Of a DNA stretch of 64,000 bases, positions 24,844 to 35,214 are shown one piece after another. Each line of letters begins with the position of its first letter. Position 1 is the stretch's first letter. Origin of the DNA: Rotaria sordida (taxonomy: Eukaryota; Rotifera; Eurotatoria; Philodinida; Philodinidae); contig CAJNOL010000531.1 in the NCBI GenBank assembly GCA_905250125.1, positions 62,860 to 126,859 of the forward strand, written 5' to 3'. Position numbers and translations under genes: made by a program. The notes below the pieces were generated by a model. That model searched no databases and was not told where the DNA came from. It saw nothing but the letters and a program-made list of their open reading frames with translations.

Positions 24844-26730
24844 CAGAGATGTGCGGTCCACGGGGTTCACCCCGCGGGCCACGTGGCGACGGGCGGGCGG
24901 GGAAGAAAAATTTAATTAAATGCGGGATTAACGGGGCACGGGTATTTTCCAGCACACGGGCAGGCGGGGCGGGGAATCATTTTTTTAAATGACACGGGTC
25001 TCGGGCGAAGCGAGTATGAAATACACGGGTTCGGGCGGGTAAACACTTTTTTTCGGATGTGATGAAAGATCGTCAAAACTTATCACGGGATGTCCTTAGT
25101 ATAGGTATGTAGTACAAAGTACATATTGATTGGTTCATTACTTTCATCCTATTTGTACAAGATTGTCTACCATTTGTTTGTTTCTTTCTTTATCGTCTGT
25201 CATACGCAACTTCTACTATCAATTTATATTAAGTGAATAAGTGGACTAAAACTTATTTTATATTTAGAATTATCGTTTGAATTTTTTTGTGAATTACTAC
25301 TTAGGTCTGACCAAAAGTTCTGACAACATTATATAAAAATATAAAGATAAGGAGGTATCTTTAATTTTATTTTATCAAATTTTGAGGACAGTTGCCATGA
25401 TTATTTATACCAAGTTTGATCCTTTCCAACGATTAGTTAAAAGTTTTTTGAAGTGTTTTCGAAAAAATTTTAGGTATCATGGATACTGCGTGAGCTAATC
25501 ATATTTCATTTATTGTGAAAAGTTAGCAAAATCTTGTTCGATCATATCAGTTGCATTCTAGTACTGCTAGTGATGAGATACAGATTTATTTCAGATAGGT
25601 TAGTCATAAGTTATCCGATGCTGGCTGGCTTATTGAAGATGAATCGTCAAAGACTATTGTTCATGAATAAAGATTTTAGAAAATGCTTTGTTTGGTATAT
25701 TCTTTAAATCAAATACTCCTGAATGTAGATAAAGGCAAGACTGTAAGTCACAAGTATTATGCTAAAAATTCTCCAAAGCCTTTTATTAATGAAATATGGA
25801 AACAAACAGAGACATCAGGTTCAAAATGTACAAAATTGTTTGACGGTCATCGTTGACTTTATATTCATCTAATGTTATTAATTGCATGACAGAAGAAGGC
25901 ATCAAAATAATATCATATCTATCATATTCGTCAGGCCTGATACTATGTAACTTTTCGCTAACTAATTCTATTAAATGTAGTTTAACTAATTAAATAAATG
26001 AAACATGATAACCTCGTGCGATATCTAAAAATTTTTTCGAAAAAAACTTTTAACAAATTGTTGAAAGGATCGAACTTGGTATAAATAATCATGGCAACTG
26101 TCCTCAATATTTGGTAAGATAAAATTAAAGCTGCCTACTTATCTTTATATTTTTATATAATGTTGCCAGAACTTTTGGTCAGACCTAAGTATGATCGAAT
26201 TACATGATTTATCTCCTGGTGAATCACTTGATAGGACAGCTTCGTCGAATACTGATCGTTCGTCTACAATTATTTCTTCATCTCTCAGTCATTGCTCATC
26301 GAGTAATATGAAATGTAATTCGTCAAATATAAAAATGTTTTTAAAAGAACAACCACAAAAATACGTGCTTGTCGGCAATCACAAAGTGAATCATTCAAAA
26401 CCATCTCATATAGACTTGAGTTTTGTTTTTGTAAAAAATGATTATTCATAAAAGGAATGCATCATTAAAAATAAAGTATTTGGTAAATAAAAAATTTCTT
26501 CGGGTTACACGGGGACGGGTCGAGGCCCGTCACAAAAATGGCGGGTCGGGCGGGCTGGTCCAAGAAGCTGCCTGTGCGGGGTACGGGCGGAGCGGGTATA
26601 GATTTGCCGGGGCACAGAAGTGGCGGGGATTCTCAAAAAGAATATCAACGGGGTTCGGACGGGACGGGTTTGTGAATTTTACGGGGCGGGCCCCGCGGGG
26701 GATGGAAAATCAATGCCCCGCACATCTCTG
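24844..26730. mobile_element. hAT-like element with GC-rich subterminal regions, interrupted by a nested element
   Basis: The outermost 13 bases are inverted repeats: CAGAGATGTGCGG at 24844 and its reverse complement ending at 26730, typical of hAT-superfamily ends. Inside each end is a strongly GC-rich stretch (24850-25050 and 26500-26720) with many CGGG, ACGGGT and GGGCGGG words. These are G-rich on the + strand at both ends, so they are not inverted copies. No 8 bp target duplication is visible: the left flank is GTACCAAT and the right flank ATGTGAAA. The body is split by a separate TA-flanked element at 25300-26190. The remaining ~1 kb contains no intact transposase; an 86-codon Ser-rich frame begins at 26191. 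Probably a decayed, non-autonomous copy. Confidence 0.7.
25300..26190. mobile_element. Tc1/mariner-type element nested in the hAT-like element
   Basis: The 891 bp segment has terminal inverted repeats starting CTTAGGTCTGACCAAAAGTT and extending about 200 bp with a few differences. Shared blocks include CAACATTATATAAAAATATA, TTTAATTTTAT, GACAGTTGCCATGATTATTT and ATACCAAGTT. The element is flanked by TA on both sides (25298-25299 and 26191-26192), the target duplication of the Tc1/mariner superfamily. The ~500 bp centre has several stops and no intact transposase. Superfamily assignment rests on the TA flank and the mariner-like terminus. Confidence 0.78.
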
Positions 26731-27673
26731 ATGTGAAAGCTTATAAAAATGTGTATGTGTAGGAACGCATCACAAAGTAAACTATATTTGCATTTTAAAT
26801 CCATGAAATTTTGAGCAGATACATGCTTAATATTGTCACTGCATACGAGAACATAAGAATGCTTTTGTAGAAAATCCACGCGTTTGTATGTAAAACAATT
26901 TTAGAATGATCAAAAACGGAGTACATGTTCTAAGCATACTTGAAAGGTAAAACTCGATCATACAGACTTTACTTTATAAGACGAACTTTTCATCATATGA
27001 CTATTTACTTACATTAGAAGTGTAATCAAAATTGAAGGATATAATCATCAACAGAGAGCTGTTAAGCACGTACGTGTGAGCATGAATACTACTCGCTTTG
27101 GTAGTAATATTCTTAACTATGACACTTTTGCATTGACATGCAGAGTTTAGGAAAATTCTAATATCTTGTCGATACATGCTAATAATACTTTGACATTTAG
27201 ACGCAAGTCTCATATCTTTCAAATCAAATTTCTTTTAATTAATATTGTTACAAAAAAAGATCGTTTATAAAATAAGACAATAAAAACCTAAATTATTTTG
27301 ATTATGAATAATGAATATTTTGAACAAAACGACGTCAGAAATATTTTTCGATAATAAATTGTCGAATAATCTAAATTCTGTGAGTTAAACATACGAATTT
27401 TGAATTAATATCTATTCACTTGTATAAAAATAACTAAAATAGAAAACAGAAATAATAAATAAATTTGTTGAACATTTTTCAAACTGTTATGAAATTCTCT
27501 CATTATTCTGAGCAATTTTTATCTCAAATTTATGCTTATTTTTAAAAGATATATAGACATAAATTGCATGAAGTGATTGTTTTAAACTTTTTCTTAACAA
27601 ACAAGTTTAGCAAATATATTTTATCTATAGTAGAATTTGATTTTCAGAACAACTTACTTATTATTTTTTTAAA
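26731..27673. other. intergenic, nothing recognised
   Basis: About 0.9 kb with no supported gene or clear repeat. The end near 27.3-27.67 kb is AT-rich and probably contains the 3' flank of the neighbouring minus-strand gene. Confidence 0.45.
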
Positions 27674-28950
27674 TTATTTATTTGTATTGTCATTTTCAGT
27701 AGACAATGGAAGTAAATCAAGTTCAGCCATTAATGGTAAATGATCACTCGGATGTTGACTATTTGGTAAAGTAAAATCGTCATGCATTGCTCGTTCACCA
27801 TCATTCTGCAATACATTTAATAATTGTCGAGAACACATACGATCACGTTGATAATAAATATAATCAATAGTTCCACAAAAATTATCAGTAACTCGTCTGG
27901 TGAATGGCATTAAAAATGTATTTTTATTATAAGCACTCTCCATAACATTTTTATACATATGAGATTCAGTAAGATATTTTCTAGTTTTAGTTGAATCACT
28001 ATCGAACAATGGCAAATAGATTTGATATAATTTTGAATAATAATCAGCTGTATCTGTAAGAAATCCATTTCTAATATAATCATGAACAACTGAATCATGT
28101 GTACTATTAAAATCACCAACAATCACAAATGGTTTATTACAAGTTTCTTTATTTAATCGAGTAAGTTCATTAATAAGAGTACGAATTTGAAAGAATTGTG
28201 TAGCAGGTAAAGTATGATTCCAATTTAAATGTGTATTACATATCCAAATTTGTTGTTCTTCTTCATTGGATACATTTGTCTAAAAACAATTATGTTTATT
28301 CAAAAAAAAAGAAAATATTTTATCATAAAAAAATTAACATTCAACTATGTTGATAATTTTAAAAGACACATTGTTACTTTTCAAATACTGTTTGATTTTA
28401 CCTTATTATTTTGAATTTGAAGAAGACAAAAGAGAGCAACATTGTATGTAGCTAATGATGCTTCTGTTGGAAATTGAATTTGTGCACTATCGAAATAATC
28501 TAGTCGATGCTGAGTTATCAATTTAAATTTATCTCGTTTGAAAAATATTACAACACCGTCTTTAGCTTTGATACCACCACGTTTAGCAAAAGTACCTTCG
28601 TCATATCCCAATTGAAAAAGAAATGGACTAAGCCATTGATGATAATTGTCTTGATGAATTTCTTGTAAACATACAATATCAGCATTAAATAATTGTAATT
28701 CATGTTCAAATAATTTCGATCTATAAGAAAAATCAAGATGTGTTGGATCAGTTTGTGGAAAATATTTTGGTTCAGCAAGATTTGAAGCAAGACAATTGTA
28801 CGTTAAAATAGTAAATGTTGAAATAGATGCATGATGATCATCATTGTTTTTAATACGAATCATTTTCTGAAACATAAACATCTTTTTTTTTGTCGTCATG
28901 AAATATTGAACAAAGTAGAGTGCAGTCGATGTGAAAAGAATATATGACAA
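27674..28950 (-). CDS. CCR4/angel/nocturnin-type endonuclease-exonuclease-phosphatase protein
   Basis: Two exons, 28950-28402 and 28279-27674, are joined in phase 0 and give about 384 aa. The EEP-fold signature motifs are all present in order: LTYNCLASN near residue 48, CLQEIHQDNYHQW (metal-binding Glu) near 95, CNTHLNWN early in exon 2, VGDFNSTHDS and the C-terminal HPSDHLPLMAEL (catalytic Asp-His). YDEGTFAKRGG and KDGVVIFFKRDKFKL are typical of the CCR4/angel/nocturnin branch (2'-phosphatase, deadenylase or NADPH phosphatase). There is no N-terminal leucine-rich-repeat region, so it is not full CCR4. A hydrophobic N-terminal stretch (SYILFTSTALYFVQYF) could be a membrane anchor or targeting signal; a later start at MFMFQKMIR would remove it. 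Exact substrate is not decided by the sequence. Confidence 0.88.
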
Positions 28951-31393
28951 ATAGAAACTATTTTCATTGAAAAATAAATCTATGTTAATTTACTATGAAA
29001 AGAATCATTAGAATTTCAACACCATCATCTAACAAAATAGTTAAATTTTGAAAATTTCATGTCAAGCTAATTAATTCTATTGAATAATCTTAATAAATTT
29101 CGATAGAACTCATAGCTCGAACTACTAGGTAAATAAAACTAGACATACACACATATCTGATAGAATAAATAGCAAAACCATAGGGACAAACTCAGAACCA
29201 GTCAACATGAGTATTCACTAGAGGGCGCTTGTTTTTTATTTATATAGGATAGTTCAAATTTGTAGTATTATTTAATAAATATCGTTCTGATTTTACTGTC
29301 AAATCAAATGATGAAAGTGTAATTTACTTCAGAGTTGTTTTCTAATGTATGGTTTTTGTTTTGTTCATTTCTCTTATACAACTTTTTCTTCTCACAAACG
29401 GCATGCTTTGTTTCAGTAAAGACAATTTTTCAGATAAATTTTATTCCCAATTGTCTATCAGATCATATTTTCTTTTACAACTCTTATTAGCAACTCGAGC
29501 AAGGTATATACTTGATATGAAATGTTCTCATAAATATCGTTCCAATGACATAAACTGATATGTATTTAAAGTATGATTCTCTTGAATCTATTTATTCGAG
29601 GTCAATTAAAAGCAGTTTAAATATATTTTACAACTGATAATCATCATAGAACATAGTATGAATATATTGATAGACAAATGAAAAAGCAAATGTGAACAGG
29701 AACATCTTTATAATCAATACATGTATATATACATACTTTCCACACTACGTACGTATTTGTTGAACTTGTTTATATAGGGTCAACCGATATTCTAGTTGTT
29801 TGTTTATATGTTGATACAACTGACACAGGAAATTCATCATGTTCACATTCTAGTTTTATACGATTCAAACCATGATCGATGTACATAAGGATAGAACTTC
29901 TGATAATATACCAAGGAAAGTATTATTTGTATGATTCTATCAAACATTTGTATAAAGGTATGTGGAAGGAAAAGATCTTCTCACAATAATTTGCATTCTA
30001 TTAAAAATGTTACACGAACATATTTACATTTGTTTATCATGATTTTCATTTACACTTTCCGCAAGAAATATTCCAATAAAGTTGAATATTCAAGGGTGAA
30101 GATTGAAGTTGAAATTGAAATGTCGAACTTTGTTAACGATTAAATGCGACCTCTTTAAATACTTACGCTTTTTTAAGAATTTATAAGTTTCATTTGCGGC
30201 CATGTATTAGAAAGACACTTTTATTGACATAAGCGCGCATGAGGAAGTATTAAAGCATATTCTTCTTCTACCGTCTGATTGTAGCTCGCAACTGCTCTGT
30301 TATTGTCGCTCATCTCTGAAATTCACTTTGCACGTGAGATCCATTATGAGTGCGTATTCGCCGTCATCATGTATGTTATTTACAGTTTATACGTATAGAA
30401 TAGTATAGGAGTGTTCAATATAGACCGATGAGATAAATAAATAAAAATAAAAAAGCATTATTTCAAAAATGAAGCCAAAATACAGATAACTTGATTCAAA
30501 TTTTGAGATACTAATTTAAAACTAAATACGCACTGATATCCATATGTAAATAAAAGAAGGAGAAATACTTTTGTTTTTAAATTTTTGATTGAAAGAAGAT
30601 AGATTTCACAGTTTTTACCCTGGAAAGGCTGACATCCAACGGTACATCGATTTACACCATTTAGGTTCTGCTACTAATTTGTCTCAGGGTCTTCCGCCAA
30701 ATTTTTTCAAAATAAAATGTTGTGTCGGGTGGGTGAATTACATTTTTTAATTTACAGAAATCTACTAGAAACGTTATTTAGAATCGTAGAAAATGACATA
30801 AACTTATATTCTTCATTTTAGCTAATCCGAAATTGTAAGCATTTTATTGTGATTTCTCAGACTTTCGGGAAAATTTACTTTTTTGCTCTTGTTCCGATGA
30901 AAAATTGTACATAATGGATCAATTTGAAAACTTCAATTTCTAAAAAAAATTACAGAAGATTGAGAAAATTTTGCGGAAAAACGGAAATTCTATTATTCGA
31001 TGCACTTTTTTATTACATCTTTTCAACAATGATAATTACAGATTTCTGTATTTTTTCGATGAGAAGCTATGATAACAATAGTCACTCCTATTTTAAAATG
31101 GACAAAATATCGAAGTTCAGTTTTAGTTAGTGACTTATACTAATCTCATAGAAATGGTTTATGATTCAAAATATGGATATATTGACTATATAGACAGAAA
31201 ATGTGAAAAACTTTAAAGTTTATTCATATGTATGAATAAATCATCCTGTGGTCATAAGATTAGATGCTTTCTTTTTTATTTCTGTATGTAGAATTGTTAC
31301 GACTCGATAGTCTCTAATCAATATTATATAATCTTGCCATCAATGAATTTCTCTGCTTATCTATAATTACTTGATGCTATTCTGTTGATCTAG
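28951..31393. other. intergenic region, includes CTCF-like motif and possible 5' exon
   Basis: No supported ORF. The first ~270 bp is upstream of the minus-strand nuclease. A more GC-balanced stretch at 30180-30370 could contain the promoter or first exon of the B-box-like gene that follows, but I could not define a coding frame. The 30.55-31.1 kb part looks like old non-coding repeat. Confidence 0.4.
29215..29228 (+). promoter_or_regulatory. CTCF-consensus-like motif
   Basis: TCACTAGAGGGCGC agrees with 13 of 14 positions of the animal CTCF core CCASYAGRKGGCRS. It is a GC-rich island in AT-rich DNA, 265 bp upstream of the minus-strand nuclease start codon. A similar word lies upstream of CNNM. 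Function is inferred from the match alone. Confidence 0.4.
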
Positions 31394-32161
31394 ATGACGG
31401 ATTCAAACGATCTTATGTACAGCAACCATCACGCTACCGTAACAATCAAAATACTGTTGATATTGAAAATAAAACTACCCGATTAACATCAAACTCTAAT
31501 GCAAAGGAAAGTGTGAACTCAGATGAGTATTCCATTAACAATGTCTATGTGTCGAAAATGTGTGGCATGAGTAATTTTCATAAAGATTGAAAATCCAAAT
31601 GATCTTGATTTTAATCTTTGATATGGTTTTTTGTTCACATTATTTACCACATATTAGGAATCGATGCCGAATGACCAGTCTGTTGCTTTTCAAAAACCTC
31701 TTCGCAAATGTACAGATTGTAAAAAGCCGCCTCATATGCAATGTCTTCATTGTTCAAAGCATGTTTGTATTGATTGTGGCCAAAAATACGTTGCTCTTGT
31801 TATTCAACAAATAGATGTGGCTCAACATGTTCTAAATGATAAAATGAACATAGTTGATCGTTTGTTAACTTCGGCTAAGGAACGCGTGGATACTGAATGT
31901 ACTAGGATTCGAAAACAAGTAGACACTCAGCGAGATCAAGCGTTTGCTCAGATCGACCAAATAGTCGCACAACAAAAGGAACAAATACGGAACAAAGGTG
32001 TAACATTAAATGAATTACCATTAGACGAAATTTCCTCTTATATCCAACGTATGACTAAAGAAATGGAATACCCTAACGAAACTAACAATCAATTGTTTCA
32101 CATTGATACCACTTTGCCAAAAATTCAAGTTCAACAACAATTAAGCACTTCTAGAAAATAA
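31394..32161 (+). CDS. B-box-like zinc-binding protein with coiled coil, 5' end uncertain
   Basis: The main exon is 31658-32161. It has a Cys-rich finger, KCTDCKKPPHMQCLHCSK then CIDC, arranged CxxC-x7-CxxC-x4-CxxC, like the B-box found in TRIM-type proteins. A helical region of about 90 residues follows, rich in Gln, Lys, Arg and Glu (LTSAKERVDTECTRIRKQVD, QIDQIVAQQKEQIRNKG), probably a coiled coil. No RING or NHL/SPRY domain is present in what is visible. An upstream exon, 31394-31542, is likely: it follows an acceptor (GATCTAG) and is open for ~60 codons. It has a GT donor at 31543 that joins in frame to the finger exon (SINN then ESMPND). Its own start codon was not found. If translation instead starts at the ATG at 31664, the protein is 165 aa. 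Confidence 0.6.
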
Positions 32162-33866
32162 CTGTGATCGAGACATTTTCGTGATCTATATGTTCATGTG
32201 AAAATAAATTCTATATAAACTAGAAAATAAAAGCGATCAACATTTATATCTACGTTACACTCTACGAAGAGTTATAAGAGACATTCGAACTGAATCATTT
32301 TTATCAAAGATTGTTATTGATTTTGTCTGAATAGAAATCTAAATTCAAAATGAAAAAAATGACTTGTTCAGAATCTTTTGGATTTCTTTTCAGGAAAAAA
32401 ATTAATGTTATGTATTGGATTGTTTTTTGTTTAGCCTTCTTTTATTCTGAGTTAAAAACTAAAAAATATCTAATAATGATTTTATTTCTCCTAATTCTAA
32501 CTTGCTTTGATACTCCATTTTGTCTCATAGTATTTCCAAACTATTAGAATCTATTCTTTGCAAAAATTAAATCACTTGGAAAGTTGGTGTAACCTAGTGA
32601 ACATTACACCAGATGATGATTGCCGTTTCTAGAAATAATGATAGAGTTACATGCTTTTGAAATATTACTAGTATTGATACTGATAGACAAGAATGTTTCA
32701 TGCCAGAGAGTATTTCTACAGATATTGAGCCATACTTGATCAGAGTAGACAATGTTTCAGTGTCAATTTTCATCATATTCTGTAAGTTTGTCAAATTCTA
32801 ATGCGCGCCAAAGAAACAGAATGCAACAGTAATTTTATTATACAAAACGTCATAGTTATCATAGTTTATGCTCCCATTTCAAAAAACTTTATCTCTGTGG
32901 ACACACATATTTTTTAGGAAATGCGATTTCTTTAAAGCAATTCAATCTTTCGACTGGATGAAAAGATCATAAATTATTTGGTTTTGAATTTATTGACTTT
33001 CAATGAAAAGGAGCATTTTATAAAGTTCATTATTCTTATAATAAATTATCACTTCATTGAACTTGTTTTTAATTACTTATATAACAACAGTAACATTCCA
33101 AGACTTTCTTCAACATATGTTTGATAGCATTGATTTTACTACATTCTTTGCCTGAAACAAAACATATTCATAGTCATTGAGTTCTAGATAACGGAACTCC
33201 ATGTAATTAGTATAATTTTGAGGATCAAATAGGTATACCAAACATTGCCACATACGTGTATATATATCAACTTTCAGATTAAGTTCATTCACTTGCATGA
33301 TAACTAAGTTAAAATTTCTCTGTATGCTTGTGCATTGCTGAAAATAAAAAGTGATCTGCATTTTCTATTTTAAACAAATAACAATCATTGATAAAAGTCA
33401 CTAAATCACATATATAAAGTTTTATTTCTCATGCAAGTTTCATTTAAGATAACTTTATTTTTCATGTTTGACTTCATTGAAGGATGAATATCGAATAAAT
33501 TTAGTTTTATCATGTTGAATATCTTGCTATTAATCAGAACGCAAAAGTCCAGTTTTATTATGGGAATAAATTGTAAACGACATACAGCTGTAATATTTTT
33601 TTTCTTTGGCCCTTTTCAATACATGTTAACATTCTGACAGAACGAAAAGGCTTCGCTGGTATTTATCGACCTACATTTTCTTTTTCTCTCTTATTTTACT
33701 CTGTAACCATATTTTTTCTTCCCACAACATCGATTCACATGAACACAGTTATACACTAGATAAATAGTTTCTATTACAACAGTAGAATATTGATTCTCTT
33801 TTATTTATTTTATTTTTCATCCATGAACCTAATATTTATATTTTTCTTTGTTTTTTCTTAGAAGAT
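32162..33866. other. intergenic, nothing recognised
   Basis: About 1.7 kb with AATAAA-like signals soon after 32200. Small open frames are present but lack recognisable motifs. A pyrimidine-rich tract ending CTTAG just before 33862 looks like a splice acceptor and may mark the end of a 5' UTR intron of the next gene. Confidence 0.45.
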
Positions 33867-34724
33867 ATGACCATGAATGTGCATCGCATATCGGTAATGA
33901 CCTTCAACATGTGGAGGGTTAGTAACTATCCTGGCAATTGGCCAAATCGTCGTCTACCAATACTTGAATGTTTAACTACGTTTACACCAGACATACTTTG
34001 TGTACAAGAATTACATCCATTATTTCATGATGTTATTGTTGAAGCCTTACCATCTCATGCATATGTTAAAGATGAATTTGCTGGTTGGCAAAATGAAAGT
34101 AATATCTATTGGAATTCAAATTTATTCAATATAGTAGAATATGGTATTAGTGATATTGGTATGATGGAACCGTTGAGACGTCTCTTTTGGGTACTTTTAA
34201 AAATAAAAATACCTGAACAAATAATCGAAGGAAAAAACCTATCGGATAATATCAATACTCGACAGATTCTTGTAGCAACTGCACATTTTACATGGGAAGG
34301 TCATGCACAAGAACTTATAACAAACGTTAATTTACGAAAACAACAAGCACAACGTGCTGCAACAGTTTTAAATGATTTACAAGCAAAATTTAATGATCCT
34401 CATTTAGCTATATTATTTATGGGAGATTTAAATGAAAATTTTCATCCACGACGTATTTTACGTGAAGCTGGTTTTATTGATTGTTTTAGTACATTAAGAT
34501 TACCTTGTCTTCCTACTCATCCACAACGTCCTAGTATACCTCATGAAGATAACCTTGGTGATTGCGCATTAGATTGGATCATGCAAAACAATTATGCACG
34601 TCCAATTTTAGCAAATGTACTTAGAAATTTACTTTGTACAGAAGGATATTCAGTGTCGGATCATTGTCCAGTAATGTGTATCTATGAAATAGGAGCTGGA
34701 CCATATATATCTAACAAAGTATAA
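33867..34724 (+). CDS. endonuclease/exonuclease/phosphatase-fold protein
   Basis: Single-exon ORF of 285 aa, a normal size for a free-standing EEP domain. The motif series is complete: SVMTFNMWR (first strand, Asn), DILCVQELHP (metal Glu), VATAHFTWEGH, LFMGDLNENF (catalytic Asp and Asn), DCALDWIM and YSVSDHCPVMCIYE (catalytic Asp-His). Divalent-metal-dependent phosphodiester or phosphate ester hydrolysis is expected. The WxxN...HFTWEGH pattern differs from the CCR4-type protein encoded 5 kb away, so the two are not recent duplicates. The substrate could be nucleic acid, lipid or inositol phosphate. The reading frame opens just after a splice-acceptor-like tract, so an upstream non-coding exon is possible. 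The C-terminus faces the next gene, which is on the opposite strand. Confidence 0.85.
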   Translation: MTMNVHRISVMTFNMWRVSNYPGNWPNRRLPILECLTTFTPDILCVQELHPLFHDVIVEALPSHAYVKDEFAGWQNESNIYWNSNLFNIVEYGISDIGMMEPLRRLFWVLLKIKIPEQIIEGKNLSDNINTRQILVATAHFTWEGHAQELITNVNLRKQQAQRAATVLNDLQAKFNDPHLAILFMGDLNENFHPRRILREAGFIDCFSTLRLPCLPTHPQRPSIPHEDNLGDCALDWIMQNNYARPILANVLRNLLCTEGYSVSDHCPVMCIYEIGAGPYISNKV

Positions 34725-35214
34725 AATATTAGTAATACAAATACCATTAAAACAGTTTAATTACAATTTTTGAGTTAGAATTATAAGAATAAAATGGATG
34801 TTTATAAATAAAAAATAATACTTGTTATAAATAGAATATTAAATTTAATTAAATAAAATAAATAATCAATGTTCCATTTTAATATTTGATTGTATATGCT
34901 TTTTTATCTAATTCAAAAAAATGTGATGGTATTCTTTTCTTGATTGAACACTTCAATATTTGACTTTATAAGCAAAGCCAAGAAAGAAAAACAATGAAAC
35001 ATACGAGAATGTTATCAAGAAAACTTAATAACAATTAGATTCATGTCTAACTTGAGCATGTTCAATCAATTATCTTAAACTTTTTCTTTTTGTTTTGTAT
35101 CATCGTTCGAAAAGTTTCTTTTTTTTTTTTATTTATCTGTTCTTTCAAATGTTTTTTGTTTTTTCATCCAATCAAAAAAAAAACGAAATACTAAAACAAA
35201 TCAATAATGTTACA
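34725..35214. other. convergent 3' flanks of two genes
   Basis: AT-rich spacer of 490 bp with AATAAA-like words for both strands (for example near 34805 and 34855). No further feature. Confidence 0.5.

Noticed and set aside
26191..26451. 86-codon Ser-rich frame inside the hAT-like element
   Set aside because: Possible transposon remnant, but it shows no transposase motif and starts exactly at the end of the nested element.
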